Origin: Closterium sp. NIES-65
Taxonomy: Eukaryota; Streptophyta; Zygnematophyceae; Desmidiales; Closteriaceae
Assembly: GCA_948144175.1 (NCBI GenBank)
Contig: CANXME010002283.1
Coordinates: forward strand, 186,001 to 250,000
Direction of reading: 5' to 3'
DNA length: 64,000 nucleotides
The position numbers and the translations under genes are program-made. This document shows, piece after piece, positions 43,797 through 54,700 of the stretch (the first letter of the stretch is position 1; each line of letters begins with the position of its first letter). Below the pieces are notes generated by a model that had not been told where the DNA came from, ran no database searches, and saw only the letters and a program-made list of their open reading frames with translations.

Positions 43797-44572
43797 TGTC
43801 AACGGGAGTTGTATGTTGGCCCCGTCCTCGCTTGGGCGGAGCTGACTCCATGGTCGGGTGTGAGGAGAGAAGCCGACCTGCAGCAGTGGGCGAGCTGGTT
43901 GACGAGGAGGTCGACCTGCATGGAGACCACTGTACGGGCGCCGAGTTCAGGGAGGTTGACTTGGGAAGTCGACCTGCGGTGGATGTCAACTAGGTGACAT
44001 CAACTTGGAGAAGCCGACTTCGGTGGTCGGCTGACGGACTACTGGTCGACCTGGTGGTTGGTCGACCAGGCCTGCTGGTCGACCTGCTGGTGGTCGACCT
44101 GACCTGGTGGTCGACGAAGGAGGGGCCGACATTGACCTCGACTCAGGACGCCGAGCAGTTGGGCGTCGAGTAGCTGGGCGTCAACTTCGTGACGCCGACT
44201 TCGAGTAGCCGACTTGGGTGGTCGGCCGACAACTGCGCTGGTCGACATAAAGCTGGTCGACCAGGACTGCTGGTCGACGTGGAGCTGGTCAACCAGAAGT
44301 GACGTCGACCTGGAGCTGGTCAACCAGGGGCGTGGTCGACCTGGTGAGGTCGACTTGGAGGTGGCTGACGACTTGGGGGGTCGACGGGCACGTACGGGAG
44401 CAGCTGGTCGACGTGGTTGCCCGGTCGACCAGGTTACCTGGGTGACGAGGTTCTGCGGAGGAGTGCGACGGTCGCCCAGGTGAAGTTGGCGAGCCCGACC
44501 TCGGTGGTGGTATCCCGAGGTTGTCGTGGCTGATCAGAAGCATTCATCAGCGCCAAGTTGACTTGGTGTGTG
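43797..44572 (+). repeat. 5' LTR of A4, first part
   Basis: TGTCAACGGGAGTTG to CTTGGTGTGTG, rich in GTCGAC. B2 interrupts it; the remainder is at 51182-51589. Confidence 0.92.
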
Positions 44573-44697
44573 TGTCAAACTTATATCATATAGCTTGTCT
44601 AGGCTATAGTGGGGTAGACACTATGGGGTACAATTTCCTAGGGTTTCCTACTTGTACCCAACCTTGTGCTAGTTCACTCATTCCTCATTTCTTCACA
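44573..44697 (+). repeat. 5' LTR of B2
   Basis: 125 bp, TGTCAAACTTATATCATA to TTTCTTCACA. Defines the family: TTATAT near the start, CTATAGTGGGGTAGACA, and CTAGGGTTTCCTACTTGT. Confidence 0.95.
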
Positions 44698-44711
44698 TGG
44701 TATAGAGCAGG
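44698..44711 (+). promoter_or_regulatory. Primer-binding site of B2
   Basis: TGGTATAGAGCAGG directly after the LTR; an initiator-Met type site with one missing base. Confidence 0.75.
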
Positions 44712-45640
44712 TTCCCCAGTGGGAATGCTTCCTTGGGCCCACCACTGAAACTTTTTTTCTGACCTGAGCGTCAGTCGCTCCTGCCCGAGGCGCGCCTTGT
44801 TCGCCGCCCTTCTAGGCCCCTCGCTGCCCCTAGCGGCCTCGTCGCTGCCCCTACGCGGCCCCGTCGCCGCCCCTAGCGGCCCCATCGCCGCCCCTAGCGG
44901 CCCCGTCGCCGCCTCTCTCCCTACGTGGCCCCGTCGCCGCCCCTACGCGGCCCCGTCGCCGCCCCTACGCGGCCCCGTCGCCGCCCCTAGTGGCCCCGTC
45001 GCCGCCCCTACGCGGCCCCGTCGCCGCCCCTAGCGGCCCCGTCGCCGCCCCTATCGGCCCTGTCGCCGCTCCCCTTCCTACGCGGCCCCGTCGCCGCCAC
45101 TACGCGGCCTCGTCGCCGCCCCTACGCGGCCTCGTCGCCGCCCCTAGCGGCCCTGTCACCACTCCCCTCCCTACGCGGACCCGCCGCCGCCACTACGCGG
45201 CCTCATCACCGCCCCTACGCAGCCCCGTCGCAGCCCCAACACGGCCCCGTAGCCGCTCCTAGCGGCCCCGTTGCTGCTCTCCTCCCTACGCGGCCCCGTC
45301 GCCGCCCCTAGCGGCCCCATCGCCGCCTCTGGCGGCCCCGTCGCCGCCTCTACCAGCCCCGTCGCCGCCTCTCCGAGCCGCCCAGCAACTGAGCCACCCA
45401 ACAGCCGAGCCGCCGAGCCGCCCAGCAGCCGAGCCGTCGAGCCGCCGAGCCACCCAGCAACCGAGCCGCCCGACAGCCGAGCCGCCCAGTAGCAGAGCCG
45501 CCCAGCAACCGAGCCGCCGAGCCGCCGAACCGCCCAGCAGCCGAGCCGCCGAGCCGCCCTGCAGTCGAGCCGCTACTGTTCCTACCGGCGCGCCCCGGCC
45601 CTACTTACTCGGACTGGTGAGATCACTCCCTGCTAGGCCA
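44712..45640 (+). repeat. GC-rich leader of B2
   Basis: Tandem words CGCCCCTACGCGGCCCCGT and CGCCCCTAGCGGCCCCGT (44800-45370), then GAGCCGCCCAGCAGCC words to about 45570. The open frames are repeats only. Similar leaders precede gag in B1 and B4 and fill family D. Confidence 0.8.
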
Positions 45641-45650
45641 CTGCAGTCAC

Positions 45651-46985
45651 GGCTACCCCCGGTGTCCTTACCTTTGATGCTGAGGGTCGTGCTGTTGACA
45701 TTGAGGTCTGGGTCGATGACCTCCAGCTGTTCCTACAGTGCGACAGGGCAGACGGACTCTCCCTGTTCGATCTCACCTCTGGTGCCTCTCCTGCCCCGCC
45801 TGCTACTACTGATAGCATTGTTCGCTCACAGTGGACCACACGCGATGCTGCTGCCCGTCTTGCTGTGCGTCGTCACTTACCGACCACTGAGCGTGCACAC
45901 TTTAGCCAGTACAAGAGTGCTAAGACCTTGTACGACGCTGTAGTTGCACGCTACTCTTCCCTTGCCACTGCTGCACTGAGCCGCCTCATGCTACCATACC
46001 TCTTCCCTGACCTTGCTGCCTTTCCCACAGTCGCTGACCTCATTACGCACCTTCGCACTAGTGACACTCGCTACCGCGCTGCGCTTCCTGCTGAGTTCTC
46101 TGCCAAGAACCCCACCCCCATGTACATCACCCTCTACTACATAGTCACCCGGCTCCCTGACTCCCTTCGCTTAGTCAGGGACCACTTCCTCTTAGTTTGC
46201 CCCACCACACTCACTGTTGACCTCCTCGAGGAGCGCCTCCTAGCAATAAAGAAGAGCATAGTCGCTGTAGGAGCCTCTCGTGGTGACCCTCGCACCCCCG
46301 TCTTTGAGGGGTGTTCCCCTTCCCCCCTCTTGCCCTCTGTTGCTTCTGTTGCTGCGGCCGATCTCGTTGGTTTCGAGTCGGTCGGCGCTGCGTCTACCCC
46401 TAGCGGGAGACTCCGCACTGGCAAGGGCAAGGGGGGCAAGGGCGCTGGAGGGGCTGGCGGGGGCGGTGGAGGTGGTGGTGGAGGCAGTGGAGGGGGTGGG
46501 GGTGGTGGTGGGAGTGGTGGCGGGGGTGGAGGTGTCGGTGGCAGGAGTGGAGGCGGAGGAGGCGGCGGCGGTGGCGGAGGGAGCAGAGGCGGCGGAGGTG
46601 GCGGAGGCGGCGGAGGTGGCGGAGGCGGCGGAGGTGGCGGAGGAGGCGGCGGCAGCGGTGGAGCTGGTCACGGCTCTGCGCAGAGGAGTGGGTCCGGTGG
46701 TGATCCGCGCCAGCAGTAGCAGCGCAGTTGTGAGACCCTGTCCCCTCAGCAGCTTCGTGAGTGGTACGCTGCGCGTCAGTGAGGTGGGGGTACTGGTCCC
46801 TTCACCTACGTCCTCCGTACCGGCGACCGCGCTGGTGAGCAGTGCGGGGGCCCGCACTCCACCCAGCGCTGCTTCAGCCGCCTGACGGACGCATGGCGAC
46901 ACCAGTTCCCTGACGCCTCTGAGATCCCTCGCTGGGGAGAGCTGTCTAGGGCGGGGGTCGCTATCTTTGATCTTGATTATGATGC
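45651..46985 (+). pseudogene. B2 gag
   Basis: The start codon position aligned with the B1 and B4 ATG reads ACG here (GTCACGGCTACC), so translation would need another start. The Gag is then open for about 355 codons: GVLTFDAEGRAVDIE, AHFSQYKSAKTLYDAVV, VADLITHLRTSDTRY, LVRDHFLLVCP, VAVGASRGDPRTPVFEG, then about 85 residues of nearly pure Gly. A TAG at 46717 ends it. The downstream QQLREWYAARQ and FTYVLRTGDRAGEQ motif, with C-x3-H-x4-C (CGGPHSTQRC), follows another stop. Confidence 0.85.
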
Positions 46986-47830
46986 TATTCTTGCTGTATC
47001 TGATTGTAAGCTGTGTCTGATAGTGTTGAGGGTGACTGTTACCTGTGTGTTCTGCCTGACCCGGGCACTGAGGCTGCTGCTCTAGGTGCTGGTGAGGCTG
47101 CTGCTCTAGGTGCTAGTACGTATGCTGCCCCAGGTGCTGCTGAGTCTGCTCTCTGAGGTACTACGTCGGCTCAGGCCCTACACACCTTCACCCTTGACTC
47201 GGTTGCTTCCCGCTCCTTCTTTCGAGACCGCTCCACACTTACGCCGCTTAGTCGGCTGGTTGCAGTCTCCCTGGCGGACCCCTCTGGGGGTCCTGTCCTT
47301 GCTAGCTTCTCCACTGTCTTACCGTGCCCGGCAGCCCCCTCTGGCACCCTGTCAGGTCTACCTCCCCTCGTTCTCTACGAACTTGGTGAGTGGAGCTGAT
47401 CTACGGGATAGGGGGGTTGACAAGTTCACTCCTTCGAGTCAGCGGGTGACCCACTGCATGTGTGGTTGGACAGGCCGACACTTGGCCACATTCACCCGTC
47501 GGCCGGGGTCGAGCCTGTACACACTTACTACTGAGTCTCCTCCGGCTGCTGAGTTTGGTCAGGTAGCTGCGTCGAGTAAGGTGTTTGGTGCAGCGTCCAG
47601 GTCTGGTCCTGAGTCTGCTCCCTGCTCGTGTCGTCTCCTGTCCCAGTAGACTCTCCTTTGGCACCACTGCCTTGGTCACCCCTCCCTGCCTCGTCTCCGA
47701 GGCATGGCCTTCCGTGTCGTTGTCTCTGGTCTCCCCCGGTCTCTTCCTCCCCTACCTCAGGGGCCTGCCCCTACCTGCGTCCCCTGCGTCGAGGGGCGAC
47801 AGCGCGCCCCCGGCGTCGAGGGACGAGTCG
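46986..47830 (+). pseudogene. B2 protease and pre-integrase, core deleted
   Basis: The protease reads FTLDSVASRSFFRD; the Gly of the catalytic DSG triplet (intact in B4) is Val here. Then SLADPSGGPVLASFSTVLPCP, GRHLATFTRRPGSSLYTLTTES, a TAG replacing a residue before LLWHHCLGHPSLPRLRGM, and CVEGRQRAP. The sequence then jumps to DESVPYNRLFPYRT, the far end of integrase, so the whole D,D35E core (about 700 bp) is missing. Confidence 0.87.
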
Positions 47831-49230
47831 GTGCCTTACAACCGTCTCTTCCCCTACCGCACTGCGCCCCTCCCCCCGCCGCCGCTCTTCCTTGCGCCAG
47901 GTCCTCCCCGAGTAGACCCCGTCCCCCCTCAGGGTCCTGCCCCGTCAGGTGTGTCCCAGGTAGACGCAGTCAAGCCTGTAGAGGTAACTGTTGACTCTGG
48001 TGCTGCTAGAGGTGCTGAGCCTGCGGGTGCCGGGTCTGGAGGTGCTGAGCCTGACGGTGCGGAGCCTGGGGGTGCTGAGTCCAGGGGTTCGGAGCCTGGG
48101 GGGGCTGAGCCTGGGGGTGCTGAGTCTGGGGGTGCTGAGTCTGGGGGTGCTGAGTCTGGGGGTGCGGAGCCTGGGGGTGCTGGGTCTGCTTGTGTGGCCT
48201 CTCGCGGTGCTTCGTCGAGGCGGTAGCCACTCTCTCCGCAGGAGCTGCGCGAGTGGTTTGCCCGGCGCTGGAGCCGTGCTGCTGGAGCTGGAGGTACTAC
48301 TGTTGCTGCTGGTCCCGAAAGTGCTCGTACTGGCGGTACTGGAGCTGCTGGGGCTGCTGGAGTTGGTCCTGCTGGAGGTACTACTGGAGCTGCTGGCAGT
48401 ACTAGAGTTGCCGCTCGTGGTGGAGTTGGTGCTGCTGGAGCAGCTGGAGCTGCTGGGGGTGTTGGCGCTGGTGGTTCTGCTGGCACTGGTGCGTCTGAGG
48501 GTGCAGGAGTTGGCACTGTTGGAGCTGGAGGTGCTACTGGCGCTAGTGCTGCCGCTGGGGGTACTAGTGCTGTCCCTGCTGGTTCTGGAGGCGCTGCGCG
48601 GCCGCGGCCGTACTTCGTTCCGCTCCTTCAGCAGGTTCTTGGTCTCCCGCCCTCTACTGGTCCTGCTCCTCCCTTAGAGTGTCCACAGCCTGTCCAGCCG
48701 CAGTCACAGCTATAGCCCGCATCCCCCCTACCTGCTCCTTCTCCCTACACAGGTCCTTCTAGAGGTCTTCCTGAGCGTCGTGAGCCTGCGTCTTGTCGTG
48801 CGTCGCCTGTTCGTGTTGCTCGCACTAGTCGTCGTGCTCCGCGTCCGCGTCCTCCTACGGTCCCAGGCACACACCAGATGGCACTGCGTCCTTCCACTGC
48901 TCCTCTGCGTGTCCCGTTGCCGTCTCCTCCAGAGTCCTCTCTTCCATTCCTTGCTGGCCCGGAGTCTGACTCTCTTCGTGCTGCCAGTCCTACTGTCACG
49001 CGTCTCCTGGCTACTGTTGTCACTGACCCTTCCTTTGAGTCCGCTGCTGCGTCGGCCCTAGTTACTGAGCTTGTCGACTTTGCTGCTCGCTATCGTCTAG
49101 ACTACGGTGCTAGTCTTGTTGCTGAGTCTGAGTCTGTGTGTCCTCCGTCCGTCGGGGGTGAGTGTGCCGTTAGCACGGACGTCCTTGAGGACGGGCAGGA
49201 GGAGTTCCAGTGTTTTGCTGCTGCTTTGCC
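47831..49230 (+). pseudogene. B2 GGAEP linker
   Basis: YNRLFPYRTAPLPPPPLFLAPG, SGVSQVDAVKPVEVTVDSG, about 13 GGAEP/GGAES units (48010-48190), SSRR then TAG at 48224, PQELREWFARRW, Ala/Gly-rich stretch, ARPRPYFVPLLQQVLGLPP, and MALRPSTAPLRVPLP, SFESAAASALVTELVDFAARYRLDY, CPPSVGGECAVSTDVLEDGQEEFQ ahead of RT. Same module order as B1, B3, B4 and B6. Confidence 0.85.
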
Positions 49231-50862
49231 TCATCTCATGTCCAGGCTGATTGCCCCTGAGGGAGACCCGGATGCACCAGACATCCCGACTCCTCGATCG
49301 TACGCTGAGGCGATCGAGGGTCCCTACTCCTCTCAGTGGCAGTCAGCCATGGACGCAGAGATGGCTTCCTGGAAGTCCACAGGCACCTTCGTGGACGAGG
49401 TTCCCCCACCTGGGGCGAACATCGTCAGTGGCATGTGGATTTTCAGGGTGAAGCGGCCGCCGGGTTCTCCGCCTGTCTTCAAGGCGCGTTACGTGGCTCG
49501 AGGCTTAAGTTAGCGGCATGGAGTTGACTACTTTCAGACCTTCTCTCCCACCCCAAAGATGACCACTCTTCGGGTGCTGCTGCACATAGCCGCTCAGCGC
49601 GACTACGAGCTTCACTCTCTCGACTTCAGCACAGCTTTCCTGCAGGGCAGCCTGCACGAGGAGATCTAGCTGCGCCGCCCACGTGGCTTCACTGGGCCGT
49701 TTCCTCCTGGTACCCAGTGGAGCCTCCGGCGGCCAGTCTACGGTCTCCGCCAGGCGCCCCGTGAGTGGCACAACACACAGAGGACTACACTTGCGGCTCT
49801 TGGGTTTGCTCCTTCTACAGCCGACGCGTCGCTGTTTCTGCGCACCGACACCTCTTTGCCGCGGTTCTACATCCTCGTGTACGTCGACGACTTGGTCTTT
49901 GCCACTGCTAACACTGCTGGACTCGCCCACGTGAAGTCCGAGCTGCAGAAGAGACACACGTGCACAGACCTGGGTGAACTGCACAGCTACCTTGGCTTGC
50001 AGATCACCCGGGACAGAGCACAGCGCACCATTATTTGACTTAGTCACACATTGTGCAGCAGGTCCTTCAGTGCTTCGACTTCACGTACTCCTCGCCTCAG
50101 GCCACTCCTCTGTCTACTCGCAACTCGCTCTTAGCTCTGCCTTCGGATGAGTCCGTAGAGCCGAGTGGCCCATACCCAGTGCTTGTTGGCTGCCTCATGT
50201 ACCTGATGACCTTTACACGACCTGACCTTGCATACCCTCTTAGCATCCTGGCACGCTATGTTGCTCCTGGGAGACACCGACCAGAGCACATGGCTGCAGC
50301 GAAGAGGGTGTTGCGCTACTTGTGCAGTATGTCGGGCATGGGGCTAGTTCTTGGAGGGCGACGTCGAGTGGTCCTCGTAGGTCACGCAGACGCTTCTTGG
50401 GCTGACGACCAGGCTACGCAGCGGTCGTCACAGGGTTACACCTTCAGCCTGGGTTCCGGCTCTGTTTCGTGGCGGTCTACCCGCTCGTCTTCCGTTCTCG
50501 GCTCCAGCTGTGAGGCTGAGATCTACGCGGGGGCCATGGCTGCACAGGAGCTACGCTGGCTCACCTACCTGCTGACTGACCTAGGAGAGTCGCCTCGTTC
50601 TCCTCCAGTTCTGTATGTAGACAACAAGGCCATGCTGGCCTTGTGTCGGGAGCACAGACTAGAGCACAGAATGAAGCACATTGCTCTTCGCTACTTCCTT
50701 GCTCGTGAGCTGCAGCAGCGTGGTCAGCTGCGCCTTGCTTACGTGGCCTCTAAGGCCAACACTGCTGATATCTTTACCAAGGCACTTCCGCCTGGTGATC
50801 ATCAGCGCTTCTGTACTATGCTAGGTCTTGTGCCTACTTGGCCTCACTTGCTCACTTCTTGA
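49231..50862 (+). pseudogene. B2 reverse transcriptase and RNase H
   Basis: Blocks in order: PDIPTPRSYAEAIEGPYSSQW, MDAEMASWKSTGTFVDEVPP, MWIFRVKRPPG, stop at 49510 (in GLS*RHG), FSTAFLQGSLHEEI, stop at 49667, VYGLRQAPREW, FYILVYVDDLVFATANTAG (active site intact), LGLQITRDRAQRTII, stop at 50036, then RNase H (GHADASWADDQATQRSSQGY, SSCEAEIYAGAMAAQELRWL, LYVDNKAMLALCREH, NTADIFTKALPPG) to the natural end at 50862. Four or so nonsense changes make it dead despite 98% LTR identity. Confidence 0.9.
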
Positions 50863-51040
50863 CCTTGCTTGTACTGTGATCTTTCTATACCTGCACTTGC
50901 CTGTTTACCTTTATATATGATCTTGTATGTGAACTGGCCTTGTTCTTGTGCTCGGATTGTGTGGTGACGTTGTGATCCACCCTGAGCTTGCTTTGCTTTG
51001 CTTGACTGGTCTTGTGACCTCTTGTTCTCCCCCAATTTGC

Positions 51041-51051
51041 CTATGGGGGTG
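51041..51051 (+). other. Purine-rich tract before the B2 3' LTR
   Basis: CTATGGGGGTG immediately precedes the LTR. The same tract precedes the 3' LTRs of B1, B5, B3, B6, D1, D2 and D3, which links the two families at the plus-strand priming site. Confidence 0.7.
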
Positions 51052-51176
51052 TGTCAAACTTATATCATATAGCTTGTCTAGGCTATAGTGGGGTAGACAC
51101 TATGGGGTACAGTTTCCTAGGGTTTCCTACTTGTACCCAACCTTGTGCTTGTTCACTCATTCCTCATTTCTTCACA
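51052..51176 (+). repeat. 3' LTR of B2
   Basis: 125 bp; two differences from the 5' LTR (A to G near the middle, A to T in CTTGTTCAC). Followed by GTGTG and the remainder of the A4 LTR. Confidence 0.95.
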
Positions 51177-51181
51177 GTGTG

Positions 51182-51589
51182 GGTTGTGCAGGTGACGATG
51201 CTCAGCCTGCCAATCATCTGCGTGCACCCACGAAGCGGGTGCGCTGCTGTTCTGCGTGAGCAGCGCTGTCACGCCGTCAACTTGCGACGTTGGCACGCCG
51301 TCGACTTTGCACTGCTGGAGCGCGGTCGTCCAAGTCGTGCTGGAACGCGGTCGACCATGCTGCGCTGGCTGTCGACCAACCTGAATGCTAGCTTTGGTGT
51401 AGTCTTGCCATGCCAACTTCATTGAATCATTGTTGTCATCCTTCCAAGTGAAACTCTTGCCAATTCTCCCTGTGAACTAGCAAGCAGAGAACACACAAGA
51501 AAACGACTAAGGACCAACGAACGCAGAGATCACACGAGCACCCGTGCCTAGCCCGTAGTCTAGCTCCCGTTGCAGCAGTTATCTCCGCA
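51182..51589 (+). repeat. 5' LTR of A4, second part
   Basis: GGTTGTGCAGGTGACG to TTATCTCCGCA; continues 43797-44572 after B2. The two parts give an LTR of about 1.18 kb. Confidence 0.92.
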
Positions 51590-51606
51590 TGGTGCGGTGA
51601 GCGTGG
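51590..51606 (+). promoter_or_regulatory. Primer-binding site of A4
   Basis: TGGTGCGGTGAGCGTGG, identical to A1 and A2. Confidence 0.75.
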
Positions 51607-51717
51607 ACAGCACACGATTTACCTTTCAGTCAGGACGATGTAGAGGTCACTTACCTAAGTTGTTTGTAGGCTGGCAGCCGTACAGTCCCCAACGTACGCG
51701 TAGGAGACACCAAGGTG

Positions 51718-54700
51718 ATGGACACCCTGGAGGGACGGCTGGAGCATCCCCCTTCCCGACCGGCTTCTACTCGACCGGTGACCAATGAAGGCGGCGCCGA
51801 TGTGGGCGTCAACGCCGGAGGTGGCCAAGTCGGCAGCAGTGCGGGAGGCACGTCGAGGCAGAGAGGTGTGATACACGCCGATGAAGTCGGCGGCGTTCAG
51901 GCGCGAGGGGTGCAGTCGTTGGCGGATGCAGGCTCCTCGCATGGCGACGTCGGAGGACGACGAAGCAGATTGTCGCCTATGTCGGCGACCCAGGTGACGG
52001 CAGGCGGGACTGCACCGAGCTACGGCTACTTCAAATTTGCGCCGGACAGGATCTTGGTCACCCCGCCGCACATCGGTCGACAGGACATCCTCACCTTGAA
52101 GGAAGCCATTGAGCCCCAGCTGGAGATGGCTGTGCTGATCAACTTTGCCCGAGGTACTATGGCGGCGCCAGACGACCCCGACCTACGTGCGGAGTTCCGC
52201 GCCGTGCAGCTGTTGACCTTCATTGTCATCTCGCGATGCTGCTCGCCGGGCGTCCAGATCACCTTGAACTGGTGCCGAGAGTACCTCGACGCCGGCCACC
52301 AAGCGTGGCACTTCATTGAGTCGACCTACCAAGTCACCGACGACCTGTTCATCGCCCAGCTGGAGGGACAGCTGACGCACCTGCGTATGGGCGACGAGGA
52401 GACGGCGACCGACTACTGCAACCGGGCCAAGCGGATTCTCGCCACCATCAGGATGGCCGGCGCGCAGTACTCGACGGCGTCTTACGTCACCCACGTCATG
52501 CAGGGATTGTCGAGCAACTACAACCTCTTGAAGAGGCTGTCAATGGCGCCAGGCATAAGGACGACGCTCAACGAGGACAACTTGACCTCGTACATCCTGC
52601 AGGACGAGGCGATGCAGGAGGCAGAGCGGTCCTAGGAGCTCATGGCGCAGGCCAACTTTGTCGCCTCGACAAAGCAAGGAGGTCGACCGGGGCAGCGCGG
52701 ACAGTCTGGCGGTGGAGGCAGCAGTGGCTGGAAGTCGACCAAGGAAGTCGAGAAGAAGAAGTCGACCAAAGACAGCGGTCGAGGAGGAGTAAGTCGACGT
52801 CGGGAGTGCTGGATCTGCCACAGCCCCGACCACCTTTCCTTCGAGTGCCCCGACCGCAGTGACTCCGAAGACGATGACGCAAAGGGAGGCCGCGGGAGGT
52901 CGAGCAGTCGTCGTCCTCGTCGAGGAAGAAACCAGCCGCGCAAGGAGAAGCAGTCAACCAAGACATCGACTTCGGCGAAGGACGCCGACTCCCCTGCAGG
53001 CGGCAAGACGCGGGACGACAAGACGGCGTCGTGCTCGCTGGTCGGCGTCGTGGAGCCGACCGTCTCGCTGGCGCCGGAGGCCAGGGAGGACTTCCAGGCG
53101 GTGGCAGCAGCTGTGCAGGCAAACCCGGCGGTGGTCCTGCTCGACAGCGGTTGCTCCCACCACCCGATGGGGACGTGAGAAGTCTTCGTCAACCTGCAGC
53201 CAAGCGGCTCCATTAAGCACGTGTGTGGCTTCAATGGGGCGCTGCAGGACGTCCACGGCCGTGGCACCATCGCCCTGCACGGGGAGGCCGGAAAGCAGGT
53301 GCTCATCCCCAGCGTGCTGTACGTCCCGAGTGTGCGGGCGAACCTGCTGTCGTCCGGCCAGCTGAAGGAGCACGGCGTGAAGCTGCATGAGGACGGCGAC
53401 GGGATGCTGCTCGTCTCGGCAGCAGGGGAGGTGCTCGGACGGGTGACGTACTCCGGGCGTGTCCTGAGCACCGACCTGTGGCCTTGCTCAATGAGGTCGA
53501 CGTTGGCCACGGCGGAGATTGAGGCCTTGCGGACGATCGTCTCGAAGACGAAGTCGACGCCAGATATGATGCATGCTCAACTTGCACACGTCGGCATGGA
53601 CACCATCAGGAGCTCGGGAAGAACGAGGTCGCCATTGGGCTGGACCTCAAGTCGGCGACAAGCGCCGACTCACCGTGTATCTCGTGCGTCGGTAGGAAGC
53701 TGGCGCGGCACACCTTCCCCGACCAAGGCTCCGATGCCGACGATGTGCTGGCCGTCGTGCACATCGACCTGTGCGGGCCATTCCGCGTGGCTGTGAAGGA
53801 CGGTAGCTTGTACTTCCTGCTGCTGAAGGACCGCAAGACCCGCTTCGTGTGGATCAGGACGGTCGCCAAGAAGTCGGACGTGCTGCTGGAGTTCCAAAAG
53901 TGGTGAGGCAAACGAAGAAGTCGGTGCTGATGATGCGCTCGGACCGAGGAGGGGAGTTCCTCGGGAAGAAGTTCACCGACTTTGTGGACGGCAAGGAAAT
54001 CGTCCACGACCTTACCTGCCCGTACACCTTGCAGCAGAACGGCATGGCGGAGAGAGAGATGCGGACGGTGGTGGAGTCGGTGCGGACGATGCTGCTGCAC
54101 ATGGGCGTGCAGCACCACCACCTCGCTCTGCGGCAGGCCGTCTGGGTCCGCAACTGCCTTGAGCGGTCGACGCTGCCGCCGGGGATGACGCCGTACCAGC
54201 TGCTGACCGGGCAGAAGCCTGACTTGTCGATGGCGCGGGTGTGGGGCTGCATGGCGCAGTTCCTTGTACCCGAGCAGCAGCGTGGTGGGAAGCTGAAGCC
54301 GAAGGCCAGGTGGGGCCTTCACCTTGGCGTGTCGGGGGAGAGTAAGGGCTGGGAGCTCCTCGACATCGACACCAACTGGGTGGTCACCACGTCGGACGTG
54401 GTGTTCTACGAAGATATGTGGCTGGAGGTGTGGAAGTCGGAACACGGGCTGGTGTCAGGTCGGACGCCTACTACCCCGCCGACCGACACCTCAACGGCGA
54501 CGCTGTCACGGCTCGCCGAGGCTGGTAAGCTTGCTGCTAAGGACGCCGAGGTCGTCCGTCCTCCTTCCCCTTCCCCTACGACCCCTGCCCCTCCCCTCGT
54601 GGCCGACTTGCACGGGATGACTCCTATGTCGGCCTCTGGCGATGAGGGGAGTAGCGGGACTTCGCCTTCGGCGCCAACCAAGGGCATCGCCGGTGGCCGA

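Larger units (their letters stand above)
44573..51176 (+). mobile_element. Family B element B2, complete (6.6 kb), TSD GTGTG
   Basis: 125-bp LTRs at both ends with two differences, and GTGTG at 44568-44572 and 51177-51181. It contains leader, gag, protease, pre-integrase, linker, RT and RNase H, but the integrase catalytic core is deleted (junction near 47815) and the protease motif is mutated. It is the only B copy in the window with both ends and a target duplication. Confidence 0.95.
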
